A stretch of 64,000 bases of DNA from Salinisphaera hydrothermalis C41B8 (GCF_000732535.1 NZ_APNK01000004.1:1-64000); one strand, 5' to 3'; positions 27,216-38,189 are shown, counted from the first letter of the stretch. The notes: generated from the sequence alone by a model not told the origin. Numbers and translations: made by a program.

Positions 27216-28538
27216 ATGAGCGACACCACATCGTCAACGTCGGCGCCCGCCGTGCCACGGTTCATCGAGAATCTGTCCGAAACCCGAATCTTCGGACTCG
27301 GCCTGCCGATCTTCGGACTGTTCTTCGCCATCATGCTCCTGGCCATCGCGACCGATACGCTCCCCAAGAGCATGATTGGCGCCTTCATCGTGATCATGCT
27401 GTTCGGCGAGCTTTTTGGGCATATCGGCGACCGGTTGCCGATCGTACGCACTTATCTCGGCGGCGGCGCGATTCTGGCGATCTTCTCAGCCGCGACGCTG
27501 GTGTATCTACATTGGCTGCCTGCCGATGTAGCAGCTAACGTGACGACGTTCATGAAAAGCGGCGGCTTTCTCAATTTCTATATCGCGGCGCTGATCACCG
27601 GCAGCATCCTCGGCATGGATTCGCATATTCTGGTGAAGGTTGGCGCGCGCTTTGCGTTGCCGCTGATCAGTGCGGTGGCTTTTGCCGCCCTGTTCGCGGT
27701 CATCGTGGGCTGGTGCCTCGGGTTTTCGGCGCAGGATGCGATCGTGGTGATCACCCTGCCGATCATGGGCGGCGGCATGGGCGCCGGCGCGGTGCCGATG
27801 AGCCAGATCTACCAACAACTCCTCGGTCAGCCGGCGAGCTACTACATCTCGATTCTCGTACCGGCCCTGGCGCTCGGCAACGTCTTCGCGATCATCATCG
27901 CCGGCCTGCTGGATGGCGTCGGCAAACGCTTCCCGTCGCTGACCGGCGGCGGGCAGATGATGCCCGGGGTCGAAATCACCGAAAACCAATCCAAGCCGAC
28001 GCTGGAATTGCTGGGCATTGGCCTTGTCGCCGCCCTGTCGTTTTATGTGGCCGGCCAGATCCTCGGCGCCGTGGTTCCCCTGCATCCGTACGCGCTGATG
28101 ATCATCCTGGTCGCAGCGGTCAAGATCAGTGGCCTCATGCCGGGTCGGATCAACGACGCCGCCGCGCAATGGTTCCAGTTCGTGGCGCGCAACTGGACGT
28201 TCGCCCTTCTGTTCGGCATCGGCATCGCCTACACCGATCTCGGTCAGGTCATCGATGCGATCTCGATCACCTATGTGCTGATCGTACTCGCGGTAGTCGC
28301 CGGGGCCGCGGTCGGCGCGGGCGTAGTCGGCAAGTTCATGGGCTTCTACCCGATCGAGTCGGCCATCACTGCCGGGCTGTGCATGGCCAACATGGGCGGC
28401 ACCGGCGACGTGGCCGTGCTGTCGGCCGCCAATCGGATGCAGCTCATGCCGTTTGCGCAGATTTCCTCGCGCCTGGGCGGCGCACTGATCCTGCTGCTCG
28501 CGAGCCTGCTCGTGCCGCTTTTGTTCGGCGGTCAATAA
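27216..28538 (+). CDS. 2-hydroxycarboxylate transporter family symporter (CitS/MaeN-like)
   Basis: 440 residues, GAGGAG upstream of the ATG. Eleven or so hydrophobic segments; two conserved Gly-rich re-entrant loops are visible as LPIMGGGMGAGAVPMSQIY near residue 186 and AGLCMANMGGTGDVAVLSAA near 388 (quoted segments are 20 or fewer). These are hallmarks of the 2HCT family, which carries citrate, malate or lactate with Na+ or H+. The gene is divergent from a CitA/CitB-like two-component pair, so induction by the external acid is likely. The specific substrate (citrate versus malate) cannot be separated by eye. Confidence 0.9.
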   Translation: MSDTTSSTSAPAVPRFIENLSETRIFGLGLPIFGLFFAIMLLAIATDTLPKSMIGAFIVIMLFGELFGHIGDRLPIVRTYLGGGAILAIFSAATLVYLHWLPADVAANVTTFMKSGGFLNFYIAALITGSILGMDSHILVKVGARFALPLISAVAFAALFAVIVGWCLGFSAQDAIVVITLPIMGGGMGAGAVPMSQIYQQLLGQPASYYISILVPALALGNVFAIIIAGLLDGVGKRFPSLTGGGQMMPGVEITENQSKPTLELLGIGLVAALSFYVAGQILGAVVPLHPYALMIILVAAVKISGLMPGRINDAAAQWFQFVARNWTFALLFGIGIAYTDLGQVIDAISITYVLIVLAVVAGAAVGAGVVGKFMGFYPIESAITAGLCMANMGGTGDVAVLSAANRMQLMPFAQISSRLGGALILLLASLLVPLLFGGQ

Positions 28539-28548
28539 GTCGGCGCGG

Positions 28549-28578
28549 GCCGCGGGCACCCAATACGGTGCCCGCGGC
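28549..28578. terminator. Hairpin between convergent transporter and benE genes
   Basis: GCCGCGGGCACC - CAATAC - GGTGCCCGCGGC is a perfect 12-bp stem 11 bases after the transporter stop. The following bases are TCATGGCTTT rather than a U-tract, so this may be a weak or Rho-assisted terminator. Confidence 0.6.
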
Positions 28579-28640
28579 TCATGGCTTTGCTCTGCCCTGA
28601 TTCCACGCGCCCGCGGCAGGGCCCGATGTCGGCCGCGATA

Positions 28641-29870
28641 TCAGACGCTCTTGGCTCTGCGCTGCATCCGGCGTAAAGCCGAGCGCCCGACCGCACCCGA
28701 GCGCCGAGGCGACCGCCAGATCCACAAGGCCAGCGCGCCCACCACCAGGCCCCAAAACGGCGCGCCGATACCAGCGATATGCAAGCCGGACCCGGTGACG
28801 AGAAATGTCAGGGTCGCCGCATCGCGTTCATCTGCCGTATTCATCGCCGACGCGAGCGAGCTCGCAATGGCCGGCAGCAGCGCCAGGCCGGCGAGCATGG
28901 CGATCAAGGCATCGGGCAAAGCCTGCAGCCCGGTCACGATCGATCCGCCGAACACGCCGGCGACGGTATAGGCCAGGCTTGCAAAAACCGTGGCCAGATA
29001 GCGTCGTTCCGGATCCTCGTGTGCTTCGTCGGTCAGGCAGATACCGGCGGTGATCGCGGCCAGACAAATCACGAAACCGCCGACGGGCGCGAGCAATAGT
29101 GTCATGGCGCCCGTGACCACCAGCGCCATGGAAACCGGCGGGCGATAGCCGGCGTTTTCCAGCATGGCCACCCCGGGCGCGTTCTGAGACGCCATGGTGA
29201 CCACGAACAACGGCACCCCGATGCCAAGCAGCGCTGAAACCGAGAATACGGGCGCTACGGCTTTCGGCGTTGCCATGACGCCATGAAAGCCGACCGCACC
29301 GAGTTGTCCGTCGAAAAAAGCGGCCATGGCGCCGGCGACGAGCATCCCGAGCATCGCATAGCGAGGGATCAGGCGACGGCCCAGCAACCAGGCCGTCAGC
29401 GCCGCTGCCATGATCCACCCGTCGTGCTGACCGGTCGTGAAGGCGTCGAGCCCGAATTCCAGCAACACCCCGGCCAGCATAGCGGAGGCCAGCGAACGCG
29501 GAACATGCGCCATCAAACGAGCGAACGCGCCGGTCAAACCGCAGATCAGCGTCAGTACGCCGCAGAGCATGAACGCGGTGACGGCTTCGCCGAGCGAATG
29601 ACCATGCAGTCCCACCACAAGAAGCGCCGCGCCCGGCGTCGACCATGCTGTGAGAATCGGTTGCCGATACGTCAGAGATAGCGCGAGCGTGCTGGCCGCC
29701 ATGCTCCATCCGAGCACGGTCATCCAGCTGCCGACGACGCTGGGCGAAGCGCCCGCCGCTTCGAAGGCTTTGACTACAATGATCGCCGCGCCGGTATAAC
29801 CGACCAGGACGGCGACAAAACCGGCAACGGTTGGCGGGAGAACATCCGTTAATGAGAAACGCGGGCGCAT
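28641..29870 (-). CDS. benE: BenE-family benzoate/H+ symporter-like transporter (YdcO-like)
   Basis: 409 residues from ATG 29870 (MRPRFSLTDV). About 11-12 membrane segments; the family blocks VGYTGAAIIVVKAFEAAG near residue 27, WSTPGAALLV near 78 and MASQNAPGVAMLENAGY near 237 match BenE/YdcO. The substrate need not be benzoate: the E. coli homologue ydcO stands next to the XRE-cupin regulator sutR (ydcN), and the same pairing is seen here with a divergent XRE-cupin gene. The shared perfect palindrome in the gap supports direct control by that neighbour. Confidence 0.88.
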   Translation of the reverse strand: MRPRFSLTDVLPPTVAGFVAVLVGYTGAAIIVVKAFEAAGASPSVVGSWMTVLGWSMAASTLALSLTYRQPILTAWSTPGAALLVVGLHGHSLGEAVTAFMLCGVLTLICGLTGAFARLMAHVPRSLASAMLAGVLLEFGLDAFTTGQHDGWIMAAALTAWLLGRRLIPRYAMLGMLVAGAMAAFFDGQLGAVGFHGVMATPKAVAPVFSVSALLGIGVPLFVVTMASQNAPGVAMLENAGYRPPVSMALVVTGAMTLLLAPVGGFVICLAAITAGICLTDEAHEDPERRYLATVFASLAYTVAGVFGGSIVTGLQALPDALIAMLAGLALLPAIASSLASAMNTADERDAATLTFLVTGSGLHIAGIGAPFWGLVVGALALWIWRSPRRSGAVGRSALRRMQRRAKSV

Positions 29871-29892
29871 GCGGAGTCGTTGGCTCGAGATT

Positions 29893-29912
29893 TTGTGCGT
29901 TATAACGCACAA
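29893..29912. promoter_or_regulatory. 20-bp perfect palindrome, likely XRE-cupin operator
   Basis: TTGTGCGTTATAACGCACAA is a complete 10+10 inverted repeat located 23 bases upstream of the benE ATG and 68 bases upstream of the divergent regulator ATG. Its centre GTTATAAC would overlap a benE promoter, fitting repression. The length and perfection make chance very unlikely. Confidence 0.75.
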
Positions 29913-29979
29913 CGCTCGTCGAATCCACCTCCGGCGCGTGACTTAGTATCATGCGGCCAGAGCAAACAAAGGTCGCTTC

Positions 29980-30546
29980 ATGCGTGCCAATTCGTCTGCC
30001 GAGCCATCAATCGGCGATCGGCTTCGACAGCTGCGCCGCCACGCGGAGCTGAGCCTCGACGCCTGCGCCCAGCGCACCGGTATCAGCAAGGCCATGCTCG
30101 GGCAGGTCGAACGCGGCGAGTCGAGCCCGACCATCGCGACGCTCTGGAAGATCGCGACCGGTCTCGACGTCTCGCTATCCTATTTTCTATCCGCGGCGAG
30201 CGAAGGCGGCGCCGATCGGATTCATTACGCCGCGGCCGATGGCGGGCACGCCGACAGCGCCGGGATGCGCACAGAGACGTTATGGCCCTACGATGCTGCG
30301 CTCGGCTTCGAGATGTTCGCGGTCGAATTCGCGCCGGGCTCATCCAGCGCATCGAGCCCGCACGCCGCCGGCACGGTCGAACACGTTGTGATGCTCGAGG
30401 GCGAACTCACCATCGAGGTCGGCGGACAGATACATGAGCTTACCGCAGGCGACGTGCTCCAATTCGCCGCCGATCGCACGCATCGCTATCACAATCCGGG
30501 CTCACACCCGGCACGCGCCCACGATCTGATTCACTATGCGCGTTGA
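29980..30546 (+). CDS. XRE-family regulator with C-terminal cupin domain (SutR/YdcN-like)
   Basis: 188 residues. N-terminal helix-turn-helix (about 11-66) with IGDRLRQLRRHAELSLDACA and SKAMLGQVERGESSPTIATL, then a cupin domain (about 105-185) with GTVEHVVMLEGELTIEVGG and HELTAGDVLQFAADRTHRYH. In this class the cupin senses a small molecule and the HTH dimer binds a palindrome such as the one in the upstream gap. It is divergent from benE, mirroring E. coli sutR-ydcO. The ligand is unknown. Confidence 0.9.
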   Translation: MRANSSAEPSIGDRLRQLRRHAELSLDACAQRTGISKAMLGQVERGESSPTIATLWKIATGLDVSLSYFLSAASEGGADRIHYAAADGGHADSAGMRTETLWPYDAALGFEMFAVEFAPGSSSASSPHAAGTVEHVVMLEGELTIEVGGQIHELTAGDVLQFAADRTHRYHNPGSHPARAHDLIHYAR

Positions 30547-31592
30547 TCATCGATACAACGCGACCACGAATCACGCGCAAATTATCAAAATCGAGCCGAA
30601 ATCTGCATAAATTCGGTACTTCTACTGAATGACACAGCAATCTCTGGTGATACAGTGACCTCGGTGCTTGAGACACGCTGAGCCTGCGGGAAACCAGAGG
30701 CACTCCCAACCCGCCTTCCGTTACTGCGCGCAGGATTTGCGACCTTCGCCGGGCGCCACCAATTTTCGCTGCTTTGACCGAGCCCACGAATCGCTGGCTC
30801 GGTCAAAGTAACGCGGCGACCCAGACGGAAATCTCCACGATAAAACCGGCTTTATACTGGCAATACATCGCGGGATCGCGTTTCTGGCTCATTTTTCATA
30901 TCCGGACCTCGTAATTTAACGTAGTGGGCACTCGCCTGCCCGATTACTTCAGTGCCCGCAGACAAAGCCCGACAGGTCGCTCGCTTGGCTCCTCCCAGCA
31001 CAAAAGCGCACGGGGGCTGCATTCTTCAGAACCCTCCACGACATTCGGCATGCCCCCGAATACTCATGATCCGGCCGGCGATCGGCAGGTTGGCGACGGC
31101 CACAATGGCGTTCGAAAGCAACGCGATCGCAGCATATGGTCGCGGGGCCCGGTTCCGAGCCGCGAGGCTCACCTCGGGCACACGATAAATTTCGACAGAC
31201 AGCACGACGACCTCTCGGGCGTGCTTTTCATGGCTTAACCGGGCTCGTCGTCGACGGCCCGCCAATCATCAGGCTCTTGTTTGGCTCAAAGACGGGTTAC
31301 CTGCGGCTGCCCCGCCCGACCATCGTCATCGACTAGGTGGGCGCATCCCGCCGGCAGTACGCCTCGCCGTGAACCGGCGAAGCCGGCGCCGTGCCGCGTG
31401 CTCTTCTCTTGGTTACATCTGCCGAGCAAGCAAGAGACGTGACTCGCGCTGCAGCGCGAAACCAAGGGTTGGCGAAAACGCGAAGGGGTTTCCGAGTCCT
31501 TGGTCGGCGATGCTGACCCGGTGCATGACTTAGTCGTGTCTACCCATGCCTGACGCCCCGGGACTCATGGCCCCGCTAATCCGCGATGAACC

Positions 31593-31641
31593 AAAAAAGC
31601 CCGCGCGAGGCGGGCTTTTGTTTGGCTGGGGATGAGGGATT
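31593..31641. repeat. Direct repeat copy 1: terminator plus 3' end of tRNA-Gln
   Basis: These 49 bases are identical to 31758-31806 and comprise the GCCCGC hairpin with flanking A/T tracts followed by TTTGGCTGGGGATGAGGGATT, i.e. the last 18 or so bases of the tRNA-Gln gene in reverse. The offset is 165 bases. Copy 1 lacks the remainder of the tRNA. Confidence 0.85.
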
Positions 31642-31645
31642 GCTC

Positions 31646-31693
31646 GCGGCTTCGCCGCTCGGCCCTTCGGGCCCAGTCGAGCACGCTCGACTG
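31646..31693. repeat. Cluster of compact hairpins inside the duplicated tRNA-Gln segment
   Basis: Three adjoining inverted repeats: GCGGC-TTC-GCCGC (31646-31658), GGCCC-TTC-GGGCC (31661-31673) and CAGTCGAGC-AC-GCTCGACTG (31674-31693). A fourth, GCGC-TGC-GCGC, follows near 31701. Together they separate the two tRNA-end copies. Confidence 0.7.
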
Positions 31694-31755
31694 TCCTCAC
31701 GCGCTGCGCGCGCTCGTCGAACCGAGGGCTTCTCATCAGGACCGCAACGCCAGCC

Positions 31756-31780
31756 AAAAAAAAGCCCGCGCGAGGCGGGC
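31756..31780 (-). terminator. Intrinsic terminator after tRNA-Gln
   Basis: On the minus strand GCCCGC-CTCGC-GCGGGC (31780-31764) is followed by eight U (31763-31756). It begins eight bases after the encoded CCA of the tRNA. With the A-tract on the other side it can also work on the plus strand. Confidence 0.85.
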
Positions 31781-31787
31781 TTTTGTT

Positions 31788-31861
31788 TGGCTGGGGATGA
31801 GGGATTCGAACCCCCACTGACGGAGTCAGAGTCCGTAGTCCTACCATTAGACGAATCCCCA
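31788..31861 (-). tRNA. tRNA-Gln (anticodon CTG)
   Basis: A full cloverleaf is found on the minus strand. Acceptor TGGGGAT pairs with ATCCCCA, discriminator G, and the CCA is encoded (31790-31788). The anticodon arm is ACGGA-CTCTGAC-TCCGT with anticodon CTG at loop positions 3-5, decoding CAG. The T arm is GGGGG-TTCGAAT-CCCTC with one mismatch-type pair. The first U and second base pairs are typical glutamine tRNA identity features. It lies 53 bases after rpsI on the same strand and may be cotranscribed with it. Confidence 0.93.
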
Positions 31862-31873
31862 GTAACCTGAGTT

Positions 31874-31903
31874 GATGGACGGGCAGGACCAGACCCGTCC
31901 ATC
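31874..31903. terminator. Hairpin between rpsI and tRNA-Gln
   Basis: GATGGACGGG - 10 bases - CCCGTCCATC is a perfect 10-bp stem 12 bases beyond the rpsI stop. No U-tract follows, so it may serve in processing between rpsI mRNA and the tRNA rather than in termination. Confidence 0.5.
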
Positions 31904-31914
31904 GACAAGTCGCT

Positions 31915-32307
31915 TTAGCGCTTGGAGTACTGCGGCGACTTGCGGGCCTTGTGCAGGCCGACCTTTTTCCGTTCCACTTTACGGGCATCGCGGGTCAAAT
32001 AACCGGCGGCGCGCAGAGCGGGACGCATGCCTTCATCATAATCGACCAGCGCACGCGCCAGACCGTGGCGGATGGCGCCGGCTTGGCCGTTCGGGCCACC
32101 ACCGTTAACGGTGACGGTGATATCGAAACGATCAACCGACTCGGTGGCTTCCAACGCCTGACGCACGATCATGCGCGATGTGGGACGACCGAAGTACTCG
32201 TCCAGCGTCTTCTTGTTGACCGTGATCTGGCCGGAGCCCGGCTTGATGAACACGCGGGCGGAAGCGGTCTTGCGACGGCCGGTGCCGTACGACTGTTCGG
32301 TAGCCAT
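31915..32307 (-). CDS. rpsI: 30S ribosomal protein S9
   Basis: 130 residues, the usual length. The N-terminal [15 protein letters not shown], central [20 protein letters not shown] and the very basic C-terminal tail [18 protein letters not shown] are diagnostic. The C-terminal Lys-Arg tail reaches the P-site tRNA in the ribosome. It is three bases downstream of rplM, as in nearly all bacteria, and shares its promoter. Confidence 0.98.
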   Translation of the reverse strand: MATEQSYGTGRRKTASARVFIKPGSGQITVNKKTLDEYFGRPTSRMIVRQALEATESVDRFDITVTVNGGGPNGQAGAIRHGLARALVDYDEGMRPALRAAGYLTRDARKVERKKVGLHKARKSPQYSKR

Positions 32308-32310
32308 GCT

Positions 32311-32739
32311 TTAAATCTCCAGCGTCTGAGGCTGTTGAGCGGTATGCGGATGATCGGCGCTCGGGTAAACGCGCAGTTTGCGAAACATCTGGCGACCCAG
32401 CGGGCCCTTCGGCAGCATGCCCTTGACCGCATGCTCGATGACGCGCTCCGGATGCGTTTCCATCTGCTTCTCGAGCGTGATTTCCTTCAGGTTACCGACG
32501 TAGCCGGTGAACCGATAGTACTTCTTCTGCTCGGCTTTCTTGCCCGTCGTCTTCACATTCGAGGCGTTGATCACCACGATGTGATCGCCGACATCCATAT
32601 GCGGCGTATATTCGGGCTTGTGCTTGCCGCGCAGGCGAAAAGCGATCTCGGAGGCCAGTCGACCGAGCGTCTTGTCGGTCGCATCCACGACGTACCAGTC
32701 GCCGGGCACCTCGTCTTTCTTCGCGGAAAACGTCTTCAT
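32311..32739 (-). CDS. rplM: 50S ribosomal protein L13
   Basis: 142 residues, exactly the E. coli length, from ATG giving [20 protein letters not shown]. Conserved [48 protein letters not shown] and [12 protein letters not shown] are present. L13 is an early 23S rRNA-binding protein. A longer open frame upstream is not supported. A clear sigma-70 promoter lies 56-84 bases upstream. Confidence 0.98.
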   Translation of the reverse strand: MKTFSAKKDEVPGDWYVVDATDKTLGRLASEIAFRLRGKHKPEYTPHMDVGDHIVVINASNVKTTGKKAEQKKYYRFTGYVGNLKEITLEKQMETHPERVIEHAVKGMLPKGPLGRQMFRKLRVYPSADHPHTAQQPQTLEI

Positions 32740-32794
32740 TGCAATACTCGTAAGCCGTAGCGGGAGGCAGCGACCCGGGCTGCGAAAGCGCGCA

Positions 32795-32823
32795 ATTCTA
32801 TATCCGTCGCAGGGGTTTTGCAA
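32795..32823 (-). promoter_or_regulatory. Sigma-70 promoter of rplM-rpsI
   Basis: Minus-strand TTGCAA (32823-32818), 17-base spacer, TAGAAT (32800-32795). Both hexamers match four or five of six consensus bases at ideal spacing, and the site is in the only gap before rplM. Confidence 0.7.
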
Positions 32824-32863
32824 TGCCCTGTTGGAACAGAATTCGAATTGCCGGATTCGAGCG

Positions 32864-33451
32864 TCAGTCCAGCGTGCGGACGATGTTCTCGACCGCCTGG
32901 CGCTGGGACCTCGGACGCCGCTGGGCGTAACCATACCAGATCAGGCCGACGCAGTATTCCCCCGGCCCGGCATCCAGCAGTTCCAGGAACTCGGGCTCGC
33001 GCGTCACCGCCCCGCTCGCCCACTTGGTGCCGACCCCGGCGCTATGCAGATACAGCATGAGATTCTCGATCGCACAGGCGCAGGCGGCGTAGTCCTCGCG
33101 TGCGGTGATCGGGTCGTCGTTCGGGGTACAAGTGACGGCCAGCCAGCCGGGCATGCTCTGCCAGCGCTCGCGCTTGGCCTCGGCCACTTGCGCACCTTTG
33201 CTCGCCGTCAGCAAGCGCGTATTGAGTTCGATGATGCCGGCCTTCGTGCGCTCGCCGATGAGACAGAAGCGCCAGGGTTCGGTGGTGTGATGGTTGGGCG
33301 CCCAGCGCGCCAGCTCGATCGCTTCGTGCACGAGTGCCATATCCGGCACCTCGTCCGTTTTGAAGCGATCGATCGTGCGACGCCCGCGGATGAGCGCCGC
33401 AGCCTCGGCCGGCGATACCGGACTGTCCGTCAAAGCCGCGCGATCCGTCAT
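32864..33451 (-). CDS. Nitroreductase-family flavoprotein
   Basis: 195 residues. FMN-binding nitroreductase features: [17 protein letters not shown] near residue 21 (RR-Ser/Thr-x-R FMN contact), [16 protein letters not shown] near 47, and the C-terminal [13 protein letters not shown]. It is expected to be a homodimeric NAD(P)H-dependent reductase; physiological substrate unknown (YdjA-like members are close in length). It lies 4 bases after lptE in the place where holA and nadD stand in E. coli, which is an unusual neighbour. Confidence 0.85.
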   Translation of the reverse strand: MTDRAALTDSPVSPAEAAALIRGRRTIDRFKTDEVPDMALVHEAIELARWAPNHHTTEPWRFCLIGERTKAGIIELNTRLLTASKGAQVAEAKRERWQSMPGWLAVTCTPNDDPITAREDYAACACAIENLMLYLHSAGVGTKWASGAVTREPEFLELLDAGPGEYCVGLIWYGYAQRRPRSQRQAVENIVRTLD

Positions 33452-33455
33452 GGCT

Positions 33456-34019
33456 CTAGCCTCCAGCCTGGCTCGAAGTGTCGAGTTTCTGGTTGGCCTG
33501 GGCGATACGTTCCAGAATCAGGTTGGCCAGATCCTGTTGCATACCCTTGAGTAGCTCGTCGCGCTCGCCCTCGGAGGACAGACGCTGGTTGGCCGACACG
33601 CTGTAATTACGCGTCGTCGACAGCGTCGCACCCGAGAGCTGCTCGGCCCCATTGACACTGTAATTGAACACGACCTGGGTGGTGACCGCATATTCGGCGG
33701 CATTGCCATCGACGGGGCTCACCGAGACCACGCGCTGGCTGTTCTCGACATTGACGATGTCGAGCTGCGCCGGCGCATCCGCATCGCCCAGCAGATGCTG
33801 ACGCCGCAGACGCTGCTTGAGCGCGGCCACCACCGGCGGATCGCCGACGCGGTAGTTGTCGTGATACGACACGTACATCGACGAAATGCCTTTCGGCAAC
33901 GGCGAAGCGCCCTGCAGGTGGAAACCGCAGCCGGCCAACGCGCACAGCGCCAGCACGGCGAGGACCCACACGGCGTGACGCGCGGCGGCGGCGGCGGAAA
34001 ACGAAGCGTGACCGGTCAT
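33456..34019 (-). CDS. lptE: LPS-assembly lipoprotein LptE
   Basis: 187 residues. Signal peptide with lipobox LCALAGC, mature protein starting at Cys31 and continuing GFHLQGASPLPKGI, a classic LptE N-terminus (GFHLRG in E. coli). The rest is the alpha/beta plug domain that sits inside the LptD barrel and helps deliver LPS to the outer membrane surface. Position directly after leuS is the conserved one. Confidence 0.93.
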   Translation of the reverse strand: MTGHASFSAAAAARHAVWVLAVLALCALAGCGFHLQGASPLPKGISSMYVSYHDNYRVGDPPVVAALKQRLRRQHLLGDADAPAQLDIVNVENSQRVVSVSPVDGNAAEYAVTTQVVFNYSVNGAEQLSGATLSTTRNYSVSANQRLSSEGERDELLKGMQQDLANLILERIAQANQKLDTSSQAGG

Positions 34020-34040
34020 GTGTTGTCCCTGTCCGGGTGT

Positions 34041-36569
<2,529 letters not shown>

Positions 36570-38126
36570 TCAGATGCGTTCGCGCAGCGTTCGACGACGA
36601 TCATCGCGCCGGCGCTGACGCCGTGTTTGCCAAGCCAGGGCCCCGCTGCCGAGCAGTGCCAGCAGCACGACGGCCGCACTTGCCCACCACAGCGGCCGGT
36701 TGCCATAAGCGACATACGGTGTCGCGCCGGCGCGTGGCACCAGCGCGCCGAGCAGACGGGCGCGCTGGCCGGCCGGCGCGACATGCAGCAGTCGGCCATC
36801 GAAGCCGATCATCGCGCTGATGCCCGCATTCGCCGCCCGTACCAGCGGCCGACCGCTCTCCAGCGCGCGCATGCGGGCGATTTCCAGATGCTGGGCAAGC
36901 GCGGTCGTGCCGGCGAACCAGCCGTCGTTAGTGATGTTGACCAGCAATTGCGCCGCCGGCAGATCGCGGCGGACCTCGTCGCCGAACACGTCCTCGAAGC
37001 CGATGGAGACGCCAAGCGCCGTCCCCTGCGCATGAATCAACGGCTGCGCCGACGCGCCGGCAACCGCATGGCCGTCGTCCCCGCCGATCAGGCGTTCCAA
37101 CCAGGACGGCCCCGGCACGATTTCGCCGAACGGCACGAGATGGCGCTTGTCGTAGCGCCCGCGATCCGCACCCAGCGCCAGTACGCTGTTATATAGATGA
37201 CGATGATCGCGCGTGGGCCAGAACAAGCCGGCTAATACCGTCTGGCCGCGCCGTGTCGCTTCGGCGTTCAATGGCGCCAGATCACCGTCGACCCGCGTGG
37301 CCGAGACCGGCATTGCCAGCTCCGGCCAGACCACCAGCGCGGCGTCGGTGCGCTGCGTCATGTCGCGGTATCGGCGTAGCGTGGGCGCAAACAGCGCCGG
37401 GCGCCACTGGTTCGCCGGCGCGATATCGCCCTGGAGTACCGCCACCTGCAACGTCTTGTGCAGCGGTCGGGTCCAGTGAGCCGGCGACGGCACCGACCAG
37501 ACCAGCAGCGGCAAAAGCGCGATCAGGACCAGCGCGACGAGCCGTGCCCATAGCGTTCCGGCATACAACAGCCAGAGCGTACCGGCCGCCATCATGAGCG
37601 CCAGGCTCAGCCCGTGCACGCCGACCAGCGGCGCCAGCCCGTTGAGTGGCGCTGCGATCGTGACATAGCCCAGCGACAACCAGGGGAACCCGGTGAACGC
37701 CCAGCCACGCAGCAGCTCGGCCAGACACCAGGCTCCGGGGACCACGACGAGCGCCCAGAGCGTCGGCGCGAACCGATTCGTGGCTCCCGCGATCGCCCCG
37801 GTCAGCGCCGGAAAACAGGCGAGATAAACCACCAGCGCCCCTGTGGCCAGGCCGGCCAGCACGACATGGGCACCGGCATGGTCGTGAACGGCGACATAGA
37901 CCCAGTAAAGCCCGGTGCCGAAATGCGCGGCACCGAATACGAAGCCGCGCCAGGCCGCACGCCCGGGCCCCACCGAGCGCCAGAGCGCCAGCACGCCGAT
38001 CAGCGCGGCGATGGTGGCGGGATAGATATTCCAAGGCGCGAAGCCGAGCGTGACCAGAGCGCCGAGCGCACCCGGCACCAGCAGGTCGGCGAACAGACGC
38101 CGCATCGGCGCGAATCGCGTCGTCAT
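36570..38126 (-). CDS. lnt: Apolipoprotein N-acyltransferase
   Basis: 518 residues. N-terminal membrane segments (about 12-210) and a periplasmic nitrilase domain (about 225-480). The catalytic triad is visible as Glu in WPELAMPV (about 270), Lys in RYDKRHLVPFGE (about 330) and Cys replaced region SIGFEDVFGDEVRR (about 382), where E. coli has CYE; here the nucleophile position appears as F-E in GFED, which deserves a check. It transfers the third acyl chain to lipoproteins. Conserved neighbour of ybeX and leuS. Confidence 0.9.
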   Translation of the reverse strand: MTTRFAPMRRLFADLLVPGALGALVTLGFAPWNIYPATIAALIGVLALWRSVGPGRAAWRGFVFGAAHFGTGLYWVYVAVHDHAGAHVVLAGLATGALVVYLACFPALTGAIAGATNRFAPTLWALVVVPGAWCLAELLRGWAFTGFPWLSLGYVTIAAPLNGLAPLVGVHGLSLALMMAAGTLWLLYAGTLWARLVALVLIALLPLLVWSVPSPAHWTRPLHKTLQVAVLQGDIAPANQWRPALFAPTLRRYRDMTQRTDAALVVWPELAMPVSATRVDGDLAPLNAEATRRGQTVLAGLFWPTRDHRHLYNSVLALGADRGRYDKRHLVPFGEIVPGPSWLERLIGGDDGHAVAGASAQPLIHAQGTALGVSIGFEDVFGDEVRRDLPAAQLLVNITNDGWFAGTTALAQHLEIARMRALESGRPLVRAANAGISAMIGFDGRLLHVAPAGQRARLLGALVPRAGATPYVAYGNRPLWWASAAVVLLALLGSGALAWQTRRQRRRDDRRRTLRERI

Positions 38127-38189
38127 GGCCGAACCGGGCCGGGCATCAGCGCCGGCCCGTACGCTAGTGCCATCACCGGCGGCCCGAGC

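Larger units (their letters stand above)
30547..31755. other. Gene-free region with several hairpins
   Basis: About 1.2 kb without a supportable gene. It holds a perfect 12-bp inverted repeat at 30773-30807 (TTTGACCGAGCC and its complement, loop 11), a shorter one at 31405-31437 (TCTCTTG/CAAGAGA), and a run of four compact hairpins at 31646-31710. The stretch 30670-30765 ends in GGGCGCCACCA and looks vaguely like a decayed tRNA 3' end, but no cloverleaf can be drawn. Short open frames here have poor codon use and no family resemblance. Confidence 0.55.

Noticed and set aside
30670-30770. tRNA-like tail (GACACGCTGAGCCTGCGGG then ...GGGCGCCACCA), possible decayed tRNA-Leu
   Set aside because: No 5' acceptor strand complementary to GGGCGCC and no proper T-stem could be found; resemblance is partial.
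31586-31988. Short open frames with strings like SNPSSPAKQKPASRGLF
   Set aside because: These are translations of the tRNA-Gln gene, its terminator and the duplicated copy, not proteins.
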